Positions 16,053 to 25,088 of a DNA stretch of 64,000 bases are shown here, in pieces. The stretch covers positions 100,940 to 164,939 of the forward strand of contig CAYLIF010000001.1 of assembly GCA_964383845.1 (NCBI GenBank), given 5' to 3'. Origin of the DNA: JAAZGD01 sp964383845. GTDB taxonomy: Bacteria; Bacillota; Clostridia; Peptostreptococcales; Anaerovoracaceae. The notes under the pieces are model-generated. The model worked only from the letters and a program-made list of their open reading frames with translations. It made no database searches and had not been told where the DNA came from. The position numbers were made by a program, and so were the translations under genes. The number at the start of each line of letters is the position of its first letter. Position 1 is the first letter of the stretch.

Positions 16053-18680
16053 ATGAATAAGAAGTTTGTTTATTTGTTTGCAGAAGGTAATGGTGGAATG
16101 AAGGACTTACTTGGAGGAAAAGGCGCGAATCTAGCGGAGATGTCCAATCTTGGAATGCCTGTTCCACAAGGATTTACAATTACTACTGAAGCCTGTACAA
16201 AATATTATGAAGACGGGGAGAGGATTTCTCCTGAAATACAAAAAGAAATTTTCCAGTATGTTGAGAAACTAGAGAAAATTAGTGGAAAAAAATTCGGGGA
16301 CAAAAATAGCCCCCTTTTAGTTTCTATAAGGTCAGGAGCTAGAGCTTCTATGCCAGGTATGATGGATACTGTCTTAAACTTAGGAATCAATGATGAAGTA
16401 GCAGAAGGATTAATTAAATTAACTAATAATCCACGTTTTGTGTATGACTCTTATCGTAGGTTCATTCAGATGTTTTCAGATGTTGTAATGGAATTAGACA
16501 AAGAAGAATTTGCTAAAATACTAGAGGATATTAAGACTAAATGGGAAGCCAAGGATGATGCCAGCATTCCCCAAGAGGGAATGAAAGAATTGGTGCAACT
16601 TTACAAGGACCATTATAAATCTAAGTTAGGTGTTGATTTTCCACAAGATCCCAAGGCTCAGATGATAGACTCAATTGTTGCGGTTTTTAGAAGTTGGAAT
16701 AACCCCCGAGCAGTATCTTATAGAAGATTTAACGATATTCCAGCTAGCTGGGGTACAGCAGTTAACGTGCAATTAATGGTTTATGGGAATATGGGGGATG
16801 ATTCGGGGACAGGTGTAGCTTTTACAAGAAACCCTGCAACAGGTGAAAAGAAACTTTTTGGAGAATTTTTAATAAATGCCCAAGGAGAAGACGTTGTAGC
16901 AGGAATAAGAACTCCTGAAGAAATCGATCAACTCAAGCAAATCATGCCTGATGTTTATGATGAGTTCAAAGAAATTGCAGAAAGACTTGATGATCATTAT
17001 AAAGATATGCAGGATATGGAATTTACAATTGAGAATGGAAAACTCTATATGTTACAAACTAGAAATGGTAAAAGAACCGCAACAGCGGCGCTCAGAATTG
17101 CCATAGATCTAGTTGAAAGCGGAACACTAACCAGGGAAGAAGCTCTATTAAAGGTTGACCCCAAGCAATTAGATGCTCTTCTTCACCCTCAATTTGATAA
17201 TAAAGCATTGAAATCTACGAAACCTGTTGCTAAAGGTTTAGCGGCATCTCCTGGGGCTGCTTGTGGGACAATTTATTTTTCTGCCGAAGAGGCAGTTGCA
17301 GCTTCAAAAGATGGTCCAGTACTTTTAGTAAGAAATGAAACATCACCTGAAGATATTGAAGGAATGCATGTAGCCCAAGGTATTCTTACTGCTAGAGGGG
17401 GGATGACATCTCATGCAGCCGTTGTGGCAAGAGGAATGGGAACTTGCTGTGTATCAGGTTGCAGTGAGTTACATATTAATTACAAAAAGAAAACTCTTAA
17501 TATAAAGGACCTAGAAGTTAAAGAGGGTGAATGGATGTCTATAGATGGAACAAGTGGCCACGTATATATTGGGCAGATTCCACTTGTAGATGCAGAGTTC
17601 ACGCCAGACTTTCATGAGGTGATGGAATGGGCTGACGATGTTAGAAGACTTGAGGTACGAACTAATGCAGATACTCCGGAAGATGCGGCAACCGCTGTTA
17701 AGTTTGGAGCACAAGGAATTGGACTAACCAGAACGGAGCATATGTTCTTTAAAGAAGATCGTATTATAGCTGTTAGAGAAATGATAGTTGCAAAAAATGA
17801 AGAGCAGAGAAATAAAGCATTAGAAAAACTTCTACCAATACAACAGGAAGATTTTGAAGGAATTTATCGTGCGATGGAAGGAAGACCTGTAACAATAAGA
17901 TTATTAGATCCTCCTCTTCACGAATTTTTGCCAAGAGAAGAAGAGGACATTCAGGAATTAGCAGATTTAATGAATCTTGATTATGAAGAACTGAATAAGA
18001 CTATAGATGAACTTCATGAAACTAACCCCATGATGGGTCATCGAGGTTGCCGTCTTTCTGTGAGTCACCCCGAAATAGCCAAGATGCAAACTAGGGCTAT
18101 AATTCAGGCTGCAATTAAAGTGAAAAAAGAAACGGGCTTAAATATCGTTCCGGAAATTATGATACCCTTAATTGGGGATAAAAAAGAAATGCGATACGTT
18201 AAAGATATAGTGGTTGGAGTTGTAGAGGAAATTTTGGCTGAGAAAAAAATCGATTTAAAATATTTGGTAGGAACAATGATTGAAATTCCTAGGGCCGCAC
18301 TGTTGGCAGACCAAATTGCGGAAGAAGCTGATTTCTTTAGCTTCGGAACAAATGATTTAACTCAAATGACCTATGGATTTAGCCGAGATGATTCAAGTAA
18401 ATTTCTTGAAAATTATTATAAACAAGGGATTTTCGAAAGCGATCCCTTCGTAAAACTTGACCAAGAAGGAACCGGGCAATTAGTCAAAATGGGAGCCGAT
18501 CTTGGCCGAAAAGCGAAAAATAATTTGAAAATCGGAATATGTGGTGAACACGGTGGAGATCCAGCTTCAGTTGAGTTTTTTAGTGAAATAGGACTTGATT
18601 ATGTTTCTTGCTCTCCTTATAGAGTTCCGATTGCAAGACTTGCTGCGGCTCACGGAGTTATAAAGCAGAGAAAATTTTAA
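16053..18680 (+). CDS. ppdK: Pyruvate, phosphate dikinase
   Basis: An 875-residue enzyme interconverting pyruvate, ATP and phosphate with phosphoenolpyruvate, AMP and pyrophosphate; in anaerobes it often replaces or supplements pyruvate kinase. The N-terminal ATP-grasp domain begins 'GGKGANLAEMSNLGMPVPQGF'-like; the phosphohistidine domain has the catalytic histidine at residue 454 in 'GGMTSHAAVVARGMG'; the C-terminal PEP/pyruvate barrel shows 'RTEHMF', 'MIEIPRAALLADQIA' and 'GICGEHGGDPAS'. Length matches the family. The start at 16053 follows AAGGGAGG; an upstream in-frame ATG at 16002 lies in the -10 box. Confidence 0.95.
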   Translation: MNKKFVYLFAEGNGGMKDLLGGKGANLAEMSNLGMPVPQGFTITTEACTKYYEDGERISPEIQKEIFQYVEKLEKISGKKFGDKNSPLLVSIRSGARASMPGMMDTVLNLGINDEVAEGLIKLTNNPRFVYDSYRRFIQMFSDVVMELDKEEFAKILEDIKTKWEAKDDASIPQEGMKELVQLYKDHYKSKLGVDFPQDPKAQMIDSIVAVFRSWNNPRAVSYRRFNDIPASWGTAVNVQLMVYGNMGDDSGTGVAFTRNPATGEKKLFGEFLINAQGEDVVAGIRTPEEIDQLKQIMPDVYDEFKEIAERLDDHYKDMQDMEFTIENGKLYMLQTRNGKRTATAALRIAIDLVESGTLTREEALLKVDPKQLDALLHPQFDNKALKSTKPVAKGLAASPGAACGTIYFSAEEAVAASKDGPVLLVRNETSPEDIEGMHVAQGILTARGGMTSHAAVVARGMGTCCVSGCSELHINYKKKTLNIKDLEVKEGEWMSIDGTSGHVYIGQIPLVDAEFTPDFHEVMEWADDVRRLEVRTNADTPEDAATAVKFGAQGIGLTRTEHMFFKEDRIIAVREMIVAKNEEQRNKALEKLLPIQQEDFEGIYRAMEGRPVTIRLLDPPLHEFLPREEEDIQELADLMNLDYEELNKTIDELHETNPMMGHRGCRLSVSHPEIAKMQTRAIIQAAIKVKKETGLNIVPEIMIPLIGDKKEMRYVKDIVVGVVEEILAEKKIDLKYLVGTMIEIPRAALLADQIAEEADFFSFGTNDLTQMTYGFSRDDSSKFLENYYKQGIFESDPFVKLDQEGTGQLVKMGADLGRKAKNNLKIGICGEHGGDPASVEFFSEIGLDYVSCSPYRVPIARLAAAHGVIKQRKF

Positions 18681-18708
18681 GATATTACTAGACGAGAGTG
18701 AGTGAATT

Positions 18709-19371
18709 ATGGAAAACAAAAAATTTATAACCGACTTATTGCTGAAAATGCCCTCCTTATTTTTTGGGTTTTTTCTGTTTGCCTTGGCAATACTCTTAGC
18801 CCTATATTCGAATCTTGGAATGAGTCCTTGGGACGTTTTTCATATGGGAATAGTTAAGAATTCCTTTCTTACCCTAGGGCAGACTTCTCAAATCGTTGGT
18901 TTTATCATTATAATGCTGTCAATTTTTTTAGAGGTAGTCCCTGGGATTGGAAGTGTTTTAAATATGATTTTTATAGGTATGTTCATAGATTTAATTAATA
19001 GTACTGGTTTACTTGTTACACCAGAGAGTATGTTAGGGAAAATAATACTATTATTATCAGCTATATTTATTATGGGAATAGCTAGTTATTTTTATCTGCA
19101 AGTTGAGTTAGGCGCCGGCCCTAGAGATGGTCTAATGGAAGGCCTTGTAAAAAAACTCAAGAAGCCAGTATGGCTTATAAGAGGGTCCATAGAAATCACT
19201 GTTTTACTGATAGGATTCTTTTTGGGAGGTCCAGTTGGAATGGGAACTATTCTATTGGCATTAGGTATTGGACCTTCAGTACAATTCGCATTCAAGATAG
19301 GTAAATATGACTCTAAAACATCTCACCATATGAACTTTGTTGACTTATATAGGAGTATCAAAGTTTCTTAG
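18709..19371 (+). CDS. YczE/YyaS/YitT-family integral membrane protein
   Basis: A 220-residue protein with about five to six membrane-spanning segments (roughly residues 15-35, 55-75, 80-100, 110-130 and 155-200) and the family hallmarks 'YSNLGMSPWDVFHMG', 'GAGPRDGLMEGL' and 'LGIGPSVQFAF'. Members are widespread in Firmicutes and their transport function is uncertain. It begins 28 bases after ppdK and may share its transcript. A role is not inferred. Confidence 0.75.
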   Translation: MENKKFITDLLLKMPSLFFGFFLFALAILLALYSNLGMSPWDVFHMGIVKNSFLTLGQTSQIVGFIIIMLSIFLEVVPGIGSVLNMIFIGMFIDLINSTGLLVTPESMLGKIILLLSAIFIMGIASYFYLQVELGAGPRDGLMEGLVKKLKKPVWLIRGSIEITVLLIGFFLGGPVGMGTILLALGIGPSVQFAFKIGKYDSKTSHHMNFVDLYRSIKVS

Positions 19372-19451
19372 AGAGGCCAAAAAGTTGTATTTAACTTTTT
19401 CCTAATACTTGGTGACAAAGTCCCTTTTAATATTTACTGTTTTAGACTATA

Positions 19452-19467
19452 ATAAGTATGTACTTAT
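19452..19467. repeat. Perfect inverted repeat just before tRNA-Sec
   Basis: ATAAGTA and TACTTAT form 7-bp arms separated by TG, ending at the base before the mature tRNA 5' end and overlapping a TATAAT (19448-19453) that could be the operon's -10 box; the best -35 is a weak TTTTAA at 19425-19430. It could be an operator or a 5' leader hairpin. Confidence 0.45.
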
Positions 19468-19564
19468 GGGAGTGGTTGGGTCCTGGTGGGTTCCACGGAC
19501 TTCAAATCCGATGTGGGGTGGTTCTGCCATCCTAGGTGGGTTCGATTCCCACACATTCCCGCCA
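19468..19564 (+). tRNA. selC: tRNA-Sec(UCA), selenocysteine tRNA
   Basis: A long tRNA of 97 nt with the UCA anticodon in the loop TTCAAAT ('GGACTTCAAATCC'), a long variable arm, an extended acceptor beginning GGGAGTG and pairing with the 3' CATTCCC, a T arm GTGGGTTCGATTCCCAC, discriminator G and an encoded CCA. The eighth acceptor position appears as G opposite A. It reads UGA with SelB and is charged with serine, then converted by SelA. It lies 26 bases before selD, so a single tRNA-mRNA transcript that RNase P and a 3' nuclease must cut is likely. Confidence 0.92.
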
Positions 19565-19590
19565 AAATTTACGAGGAAAGGAGAGAATTC

Positions 19591-20649
19591 GTGACAGAAA
19601 AAGAAAAGAGAAGACTTACAGAGCTATCGTCAAAATCTGGTTGAGCGAGCAAAATGGATCCGGCTACCTTGGCGCAAGTTCTGCGGCATTTGGACCGGAA
19701 TGACAGAGAGAAAGATCCTAGAGTTTTAGTGGATTTTGATTTAATGGACGATGCAGGAGTTTATCAATTAACAGATGAGCTTGCTTTAGTTCAAACCGTT
19801 GACTTCTTTACTCCAATAGCGGATGATCCCTTTACCTTTGGACAAATAGCAGTAACCAACGCTTTAAGTGACGTTTATGCCATGGGGGCTAAGCCTTTGA
19901 CAGCACTGTCAGTTGCGTGTTTCCCAGAAGATTTGGAACCGGAAATTTTGGCTCAAATATTAAAGGGTGGGGAATCAAAATTAAAAGAGGCTGGTGTGGC
20001 TCTACTTGGAGGGCACACAGTTAATGATAAAGAATTAAAATATGGTCTTTCTGTTACTGGTACAGTTCATCCAAACCGGGTACTGACCAATGCAGGAGCT
20101 GAAATTGGAGATCTTTTAATTCTAACAAAACCCTTGGGCACAGCTGTTTTAACTACGGCTTTAAAAAGAGGCATTGTTTCAGAAGAAGAGATCAATGAAT
20201 GTATCTTGTCTATGGCAACATTGAATAAAGCTGCCATGGAAGCTATGATAAAAATAGGCGTTAACGGGTGTACTGACATAACAGGTTTTGGACTCATTGG
20301 CCATGGTGTAGAGATGGCCAAGGCAGCAAACTTACAGCTGGAGTTTAGTTGGGACAAACTCCCTTTACTTCCACAAGTTATGGAGTACATCAAAAAAGGT
20401 GCTGTCCCTGGAGGGACCTATTCCAACCAGGAATATTTTCAAGAAGACGTATTTTTACCCTCGAGAACAGCGGATGAAAAACTGCTTTTATTTGACCCTC
20501 AAACATCAGGAGGATTATTAATCGCAGTCTCTGCGGAACTTGCAGAAGATTTGCTAGACTTAATCAATAGCCAGCAACCAATTAAAGGTGCAATTGTTGG
20601 GCGTGTTAAAGAAAAATTAAAAGATGACCCTTATTTGTTAGTGGTCTAG
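19591..20649 (+). CDS. selD: Selenide, water dikinase SelD (selenocysteine-containing)
   Basis: SelD makes selenophosphate, the selenium donor for SelA, from selenide and ATP. The true start is a GTG at 19591 preceded by GGAAAGGAGAG. Codon 18 is TGA (19642-19644) within 'SKSGUASKMD', exactly where other SelD proteins have the catalytic Cys or Sec of 'SGU/CAxK'. With readthrough the protein is 352 residues, normal for SelD; starting at the ATG at 19654 would remove the active site. Other family motifs include 'FDLMDDAGVYQL' and 'GGHTVNDKELKYGLSVTG'. A small hairpin CTTG-GCG-CAAG at 19668-19678, 23 bases after the UGA, may be the SECIS core, but it is weak. selA follows after 12 bases. Confidence 0.93.
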
Positions 20650-20661
20650 AAGGAGGAATCC

Positions 20662-22092
20662 TTGGAAAATAAATCATTGCAGGACTGTCTTCGTGCAGTT
20701 CCTTCAGTCAACGATATCATAGAGTTTCCAGAAGTAAATGCCTTTATTGAAGGCTATGGAAGAAAATTGGTCTTGGACAAAATCCAAGACCTTATTTCAA
20801 TGGTTAAAGAAGATATAAAGCTTGCTTTCAATGAAGGGGAAGAAACTCAATCAACAGAAGAAATCCAAGAATTTCTATGGAAGAATCTTAAAAATCTTCT
20901 TGAGCTTGAGGATTTAAATAGACTTAAAAAGCTTGTAAATGCCACGGGAGTTGTTCTCCACACAAACTTAGGTAGAGCGCCCTTACCAAAAACAGCGGTA
21001 GAAGTTTTAGAAGGTTCTCTTGTTGGGTATTGCAATTTGGAATATGACCTATTAGAAGGGAAAAGGGGTTCACGCCATGACCATATGGACTCATTATTAC
21101 AGGAAATAACCGGTGCGGAAGCAAGTTTAGTTGTTAACAATAACGCAGCGGCAGTATTTCTTTGCCTCAATACTTTTGCCCAGAACAAGGAGGTTATTGT
21201 TTCAAGAGGGCAATTAGTAGAAATTGGAGGAAGCTTTAGAATACCTGATATTATTCGCCAAAGCGGATGTAATATGGTAGAAGTCGGTACCACAAACAAA
21301 ACAAAAATTGATGATTATGAAAAGGCAATCACTCCCGAAACAGAAATTCTTCTAAAGGTGCATACCAGTAATTACAAAATAACGGGATTCACTGAATCCA
21401 CATCATTGAATGAAATGTCGAAGTTGGCTGGTGAAAAAGAAGTCCTATTTATAGAAGATTTGGGCAGTGGATGTCTTGTTGATTTGACAAAAATCGGCCT
21501 ACCATATGAAAGCCGTGTTCAAGATTCAGTAAAAGAGGGTGTTGACTTAGTAACATTTAGCGGCGACAAACTTCTGGGGGGCCCTCAAGCTGGTATAATC
21601 GTAGGGAAAATAGATGCAATTAATGCTCTGAAAAAAAATCCTTTAGCTCGAACTTTTCGATGTGACAAATCAACTATCTCAGCTTTATATCAAGTCTTGA
21701 CTTTCTATCGAGATGAGGAAACTGCCTTTAGAGAAATACCCGTCTTGACTATGCTGGGTAAAGAAGCAGAAACACTATTGACAGAAGGAGAAAGTCTAAA
21801 ATTAAAGCTAGATAGATTATTTAAAGACAAACTGGAGATAGGCATTACAACAGTTCCTGCCGAAGTAGGTGGGGGGTCTCTTCCTTCTGTATTTGTTGAG
21901 AGTCCTGCAGTTACACTAAGCCCTTTAAATAGTAATGTTAACCGTCTTCAAGAAGGGCTGAGAATGGTAGATGTTCCAATTATCGCTCCCATTGAAGATG
22001 ACATGATTTTAATACATATGAGAACCCTTCAGAGTGGAGATGAAGAACATATATTGAATGGTTTAAGAGAAATACTTGGAGAAACTATATGA
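20662..22092 (+). CDS. selA: L-seryl-tRNA(Sec) selenium transferase SelA
   Basis: A 476-residue PLP enzyme that converts seryl-tRNA(Sec) to selenocysteyl-tRNA(Sec) using selenophosphate. The family is recognised by 'NATGVVLHTNLGRAPL', 'NNNAAAVFLCLNTFA', 'RGQLVEIGGSFRIPDI', and the PLP-binding lysine in 'TFSGDKLLGGPQAG'. The start is TTG with AAGGAGG seven bases upstream. The stop overlaps the selB ATG by four bases (ATGA), so the genes are translationally coupled within the tRNA-Sec operon. Confidence 0.95.
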   Translation: MENKSLQDCLRAVPSVNDIIEFPEVNAFIEGYGRKLVLDKIQDLISMVKEDIKLAFNEGEETQSTEEIQEFLWKNLKNLLELEDLNRLKKLVNATGVVLHTNLGRAPLPKTAVEVLEGSLVGYCNLEYDLLEGKRGSRHDHMDSLLQEITGAEASLVVNNNAAAVFLCLNTFAQNKEVIVSRGQLVEIGGSFRIPDIIRQSGCNMVEVGTTNKTKIDDYEKAITPETEILLKVHTSNYKITGFTESTSLNEMSKLAGEKEVLFIEDLGSGCLVDLTKIGLPYESRVQDSVKEGVDLVTFSGDKLLGGPQAGIIVGKIDAINALKKNPLARTFRCDKSTISALYQVLTFYRDEETAFREIPVLTMLGKEAETLLTEGESLKLKLDRLFKDKLEIGITTVPAEVGGGSLPSVFVESPAVTLSPLNSNVNRLQEGLRMVDVPIIAPIEDDMILIHMRTLQSGDEEHILNGLREILGETI

Positions 22093-24032
22093 AGCATGTA
22101 ACAATGGGTACTGCTGGCCATATAGATCACGGAAAAACTACCCTTGTTAAGGCTATTACTGGGGTGGATACAGACCGCTTGTCAGAAGAAAAAAAGCGTG
22201 GCATTACAATTGAGCTGGGATTTGCTCCATTAATTTTACCATCGGGAACTAGTGTTTCTACAGTTGATGTTCCAGGTCATGAGAAATTTCTGAAAACCAT
22301 GGTTGCAGGAGTATCTGGTATTGATTTCGCTCTTTTTGTAATAGCCGCCGATGAAGGTGTTATGCCACAGACAAAAGAGCATTTAGACGTACTTAACGTA
22401 CTTGGAATAGATAAGGTAATAGTTGCGCTCACAAAAGCAGATTTGGTTCAGCCAGATGAAATATCAAAGCGAATTCAAGAAATCAATAATCTTCTAAAAG
22501 ATACTGATTTAGAAGATTCACAAATTATCCCTGTTTCGGTTATTGATGGTAAGGGCATAGACTCCTTGATAGAGGCAATAGAAGATATTACCGCTTTAAT
22601 TGTAAATCAACCTGTCCATGGACCTTTTCGTATGCCCGTTGATCGAGTTTTTACTATGTCTGGCCATGGAACCGTAGTTACTGGAACCATTATAGGCGGC
22701 AAGGTAAACAAGGGTGATCAAGTAGAAATACTTCCTGAAGGAATCATGGCTAAAGTTAGAAATATACAAGTTCATAATGAATCCGTAGATCAGGGAATAG
22801 TAGGAGACCGTTGTGCTATTAATTTGTCTCGAGTTGAGAAAAAAGAAATACAACGGGGCTCTGTGATAACTCAACTTAACAGTATGAAGGTTTCAACACT
22901 GCTAGATGTTTCTTTGGTTACAGTAGAAGATATAAATCCTATTCATCATAACCAAAGAGTACATGTTCATTTAGGGACCAAAGAGGTTCTAGGCCGAATT
23001 CGTTTACTTGAAACAGACAATTTAGAAGAAAAGAGCAGAGGCTATGCACAATTAAGACTTGAAGAACCATTGGTGGCTCAAAGAGGGGATAAGTTCATTA
23101 TTAGAGCCTATTCGCCACTAATAACTCTCGGAGGCGGAACAGTTCTTTGGTCTCAAACCAATCATCGAAAACGTTTTCAAAAAGGTCAGATTGAAGAATT
23201 AGAAAGATTAAGTGAGGGTGACCCTAAAGAACTTTTGCGATATAGGTTAGAGGAAGAGGCCAGGCTATTTAAAGCATCAGAGCTTCAGGGAATTACTTCT
23301 TCTAAGGAGGAAACCCATAAAGATAATCAAGTAGATTCAAATATAGCCAATAACTTGCAAGCATTGTTAGTGGCAGGCAAAATTGGGTATTTAAATGAAA
23401 TAGACAAGTATTTTGGTATAAACCACCAAGGTAACTGGGAAAATATGGTTCTCAAAGAATTAGAGAGCCTTTACAGTAAATACCCTTACCGCTACCAATT
23501 ATCAAAAGAAGAAATCAAAAGCAAGGTTTTCGGAAACTGGAGTTTAAAAGAAGTGACCGCTTTTCTTAAAAAACTTTCTATTACAGGGGATCTTCAACTG
23601 GATGGCATGTATATATCAGAAAAAAATGGCCATCAAAGAGAGAAAATATATGGTAAAAGTAAGGTTCAAAAAGTAGAGAGCTATTTATTAGAGAATATTA
23701 TGGTGGCAGCTTCTTCACCCCTTGTAAGTGAAGATTTGGGGTTTGCACTAGAAGAAACAAAAGAGATACTTGCTTTTTTGGAAGCTGGAAAATATGTTAC
23801 TTCATTAGGTGATGGAAGTTATATTCATAACAAAGGGCTAAAAAAGGCCTATTTAATTCTGGTAGATATTTTAGACAAAGAAGGTGAAATCACAGTAGCT
23901 CATTATCGAGATGTTCTAGAAAGTGGTAGAAAGACTGCCATAGCTCTTCTAGAATATTTTGATAAAATTCAGCTGACAGTGCGCCAAGATATGATTCGTA
24001 AACCGGGCCCCCGTTATAGGGATGGCTTTTAG
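22089..24032 (+). CDS. selB: Selenocysteine-specific elongation factor SelB
   Basis: A 647-residue translation factor that carries selenocysteyl-tRNA to UGA codons marked by a SECIS hairpin. The EF-Tu-like GTPase domain shows 'GHIDHGKTTL' (about residues 11-20), 'DVPGHEKF' and 'TKAD'; domains II and III follow, and the C-terminal part (about 370-647) forms the winged-helix repeats that bind the SECIS RNA. Length is normal. It overlaps selA by four bases and is followed 37 bases later by a selenoprotein client gene. Confidence 0.95.
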   Translation: MKHVTMGTAGHIDHGKTTLVKAITGVDTDRLSEEKKRGITIELGFAPLILPSGTSVSTVDVPGHEKFLKTMVAGVSGIDFALFVIAADEGVMPQTKEHLDVLNVLGIDKVIVALTKADLVQPDEISKRIQEINNLLKDTDLEDSQIIPVSVIDGKGIDSLIEAIEDITALIVNQPVHGPFRMPVDRVFTMSGHGTVVTGTIIGGKVNKGDQVEILPEGIMAKVRNIQVHNESVDQGIVGDRCAINLSRVEKKEIQRGSVITQLNSMKVSTLLDVSLVTVEDINPIHHNQRVHVHLGTKEVLGRIRLLETDNLEEKSRGYAQLRLEEPLVAQRGDKFIIRAYSPLITLGGGTVLWSQTNHRKRFQKGQIEELERLSEGDPKELLRYRLEEEARLFKASELQGITSSKEETHKDNQVDSNIANNLQALLVAGKIGYLNEIDKYFGINHQGNWENMVLKELESLYSKYPYRYQLSKEEIKSKVFGNWSLKEVTAFLKKLSITGDLQLDGMYISEKNGHQREKIYGKSKVQKVESYLLENIMVAASSPLVSEDLGFALEETKEILAFLEAGKYVTSLGDGSYIHNKGLKKAYLILVDILDKEGEITVAHYRDVLESGRKTAIALLEYFDKIQLTVRQDMIRKPGPRYRDGF

Positions 24033-24069
24033 ATAAGAACGGTTAATTTAGAAAATGGGAGGTGAAACA

Positions 24070-24369
24070 ATGATTAAGGTAACTGATGTAGCTTCAGAAA
24101 AATTCAAAGAATTGGCTGCAAAAGAAGATAACCCAGATCAACTAATGCTTCGAATTTCATTCGGAGGAATAAGTTGAGGGGGGCCACAACTTATTTTGTC
24201 TCTGGATGAGACAAAGCAAAAAGGAGATATAGTGGTTGAATCTAACGGAATGAAAGTAGTTTACAATAAGCAAGTTGAAGCACACATAAATAAAGCTAAA
24301 ATAGATTATCGTGATAAGTGGTACAACAGAGGATTTCGATTAGTAAATTTACCATTTGGCTCTTGTTAG
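24070..24369 (+). CDS. HesB-like selenoprotein (in-frame UGA = Sec)
   Basis: A 99-residue protein only seen when the TGA at 24175-24177 is read as selenocysteine. The frame starts at an ATG with GGGAGGTG upstream and continues through 'ISFGGISUGGPQLILSL' to a TAG at 24367, ending '...FGSC'. Size and the U-GGPQ core match the HesB/IscA-like selenoproteins known from anaerobic Firmicutes, where some homologues have Cys at this place. A hairpin of the right size and distance for a SECIS lies at 24195-24215. The gene is the last in the tRNA-Sec-selDAB operon and is itself a client of it. Function is unknown; an iron-sulfur or redox role is inferred from the fold. Standard gene callers would miss or split it. 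Confidence 0.88.
24195..24215 (+). promoter_or_regulatory. Bacterial SECIS hairpin of the HesB-like gene
   Basis: An 8-bp perfect stem TTTGTCTC / GAGACAAA (24195-24202 and 24208-24215) is capped by the pentaloop TGGAT. The loop begins 25 bases after the UGA, within the spacing used by bacterial SelB-dependent SECIS elements. Confidence 0.7.
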
Positions 24370-24391
24370 AAAAGAGAAGCATATAATAAAC

Positions 24392-24443
24392 AAAAAGAGC
24401 AGTTTTTTCCAAACCTTTAAGGATTGAAAATGCTGCTCTTTTT
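24392..24443. terminator. Bidirectional terminator between the sec operon and thpR
   Basis: An 11-bp stem AAAAAGAGCAG / CTGCTCTTTTT (24392-24402 and 24433-24443), with a further TTTTCC/GGATTGAAAA-type pairing inside, provides T runs on both strands between convergent genes. Confidence 0.75.
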
Positions 24444-24467
24444 ATATTCATTAAGATATTTAGCTTT

Positions 24468-24986
24468 TTAGACCGAAGTTCGGTGTATTTCTGTATAAGT
24501 GAGCTTACGGTTAGTTCTCTCAGATTGCATAAGACTGAAATATTTAACATTGTATACAATAGGAGGGAATTCTTGCTCTAAAGATTTTTTGCTTGTTACT
24601 TGGCGACCAAGGGTAATATGTGGCACAAAATTCTTAAACTCTACATTAAAGCCCGCTACACGCAACTTATCTGCCAGTTCTTTTTGTAGTTTTAAAAGCA
24701 TGGGGCATTTTTCACAACCCAACCAGTAAACATCTCCATTGTCCTTTTGAAAAAACCTCATCCTGTTAAGAAGCAGTGTGAAAGGAATCCATTTAGCAGA
24801 ATCCATTATGTTTATAATTGCAGGTAGGTCTTCTTTGGAAATGTCACCTAAATAAACCAATGTAAGATGCAGATTTTCTTCTTGAGTGAATCTACCACTT
24901 TCAGCATGGTTTCTTAGTTTGTTTCTTATAACAATAATCTCACGTTTTGTTTTTTCGTCCAATGGTATGCTTAGAAATAGTCTCAC
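24468..24986 (-). CDS. thpR: RNA 2',3'-cyclic phosphodiesterase (2'-5' RNA ligase family)
   Basis: A 172-residue 2H phosphoesterase with both catalytic HxT motifs: 'HLTLVYLG' near residue 40 and 'HITLGR' near residue 125. Members hydrolyse 2',3'-cyclic phosphate ends of RNA and were first described as 2'-5' RNA ligases. The N-terminus 'MRLFLSIPLD' is typical. It is transcribed alone and diverges from the glycogen operon, with about 100 bases between them. Physiological role is unclear in bacteria. Confidence 0.88.
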   Translation of the reverse strand: MRLFLSIPLDEKTKREIIVIRNKLRNHAESGRFTQEENLHLTLVYLGDISKEDLPAIINIMDSAKWIPFTLLLNRMRFFQKDNGDVYWLGCEKCPMLLKLQKELADKLRVAGFNVEFKNFVPHITLGRQVTSKKSLEQEFPPIVYNVKYFSLMQSERTNRKLTYTEIHRTSV

Positions 24987-25025
24987 CCATCAACCCTCCT
25001 ACTTAACTTAATTACACTACTATAA

Positions 25026-25054
25026 TAACATATTATATACGATTATGCTATAAT
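25026..25054 (+). promoter_or_regulatory. Promoter of the glycogen operon
   Basis: TATAAT (25049-25054) has the TGC extension (TGCTATAAT) and a weak -35 TAACAT at 25026-25031, 17 bases upstream. Confidence 0.5.
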
Positions 25055-25088
25055 GAGATAAAGTAACAGGGTAAGGAAAATAAAATCT

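Noticed and set aside
19409..19594. Frame across tRNA-Sec
   Set aside because: Overlaps the complete tRNA-Sec and has no homology-like pattern.
24296..24559. Reverse-strand frame between the HesB-like gene and thpR
   Set aside because: Spans the terminator and overlaps thpR; no binding site.
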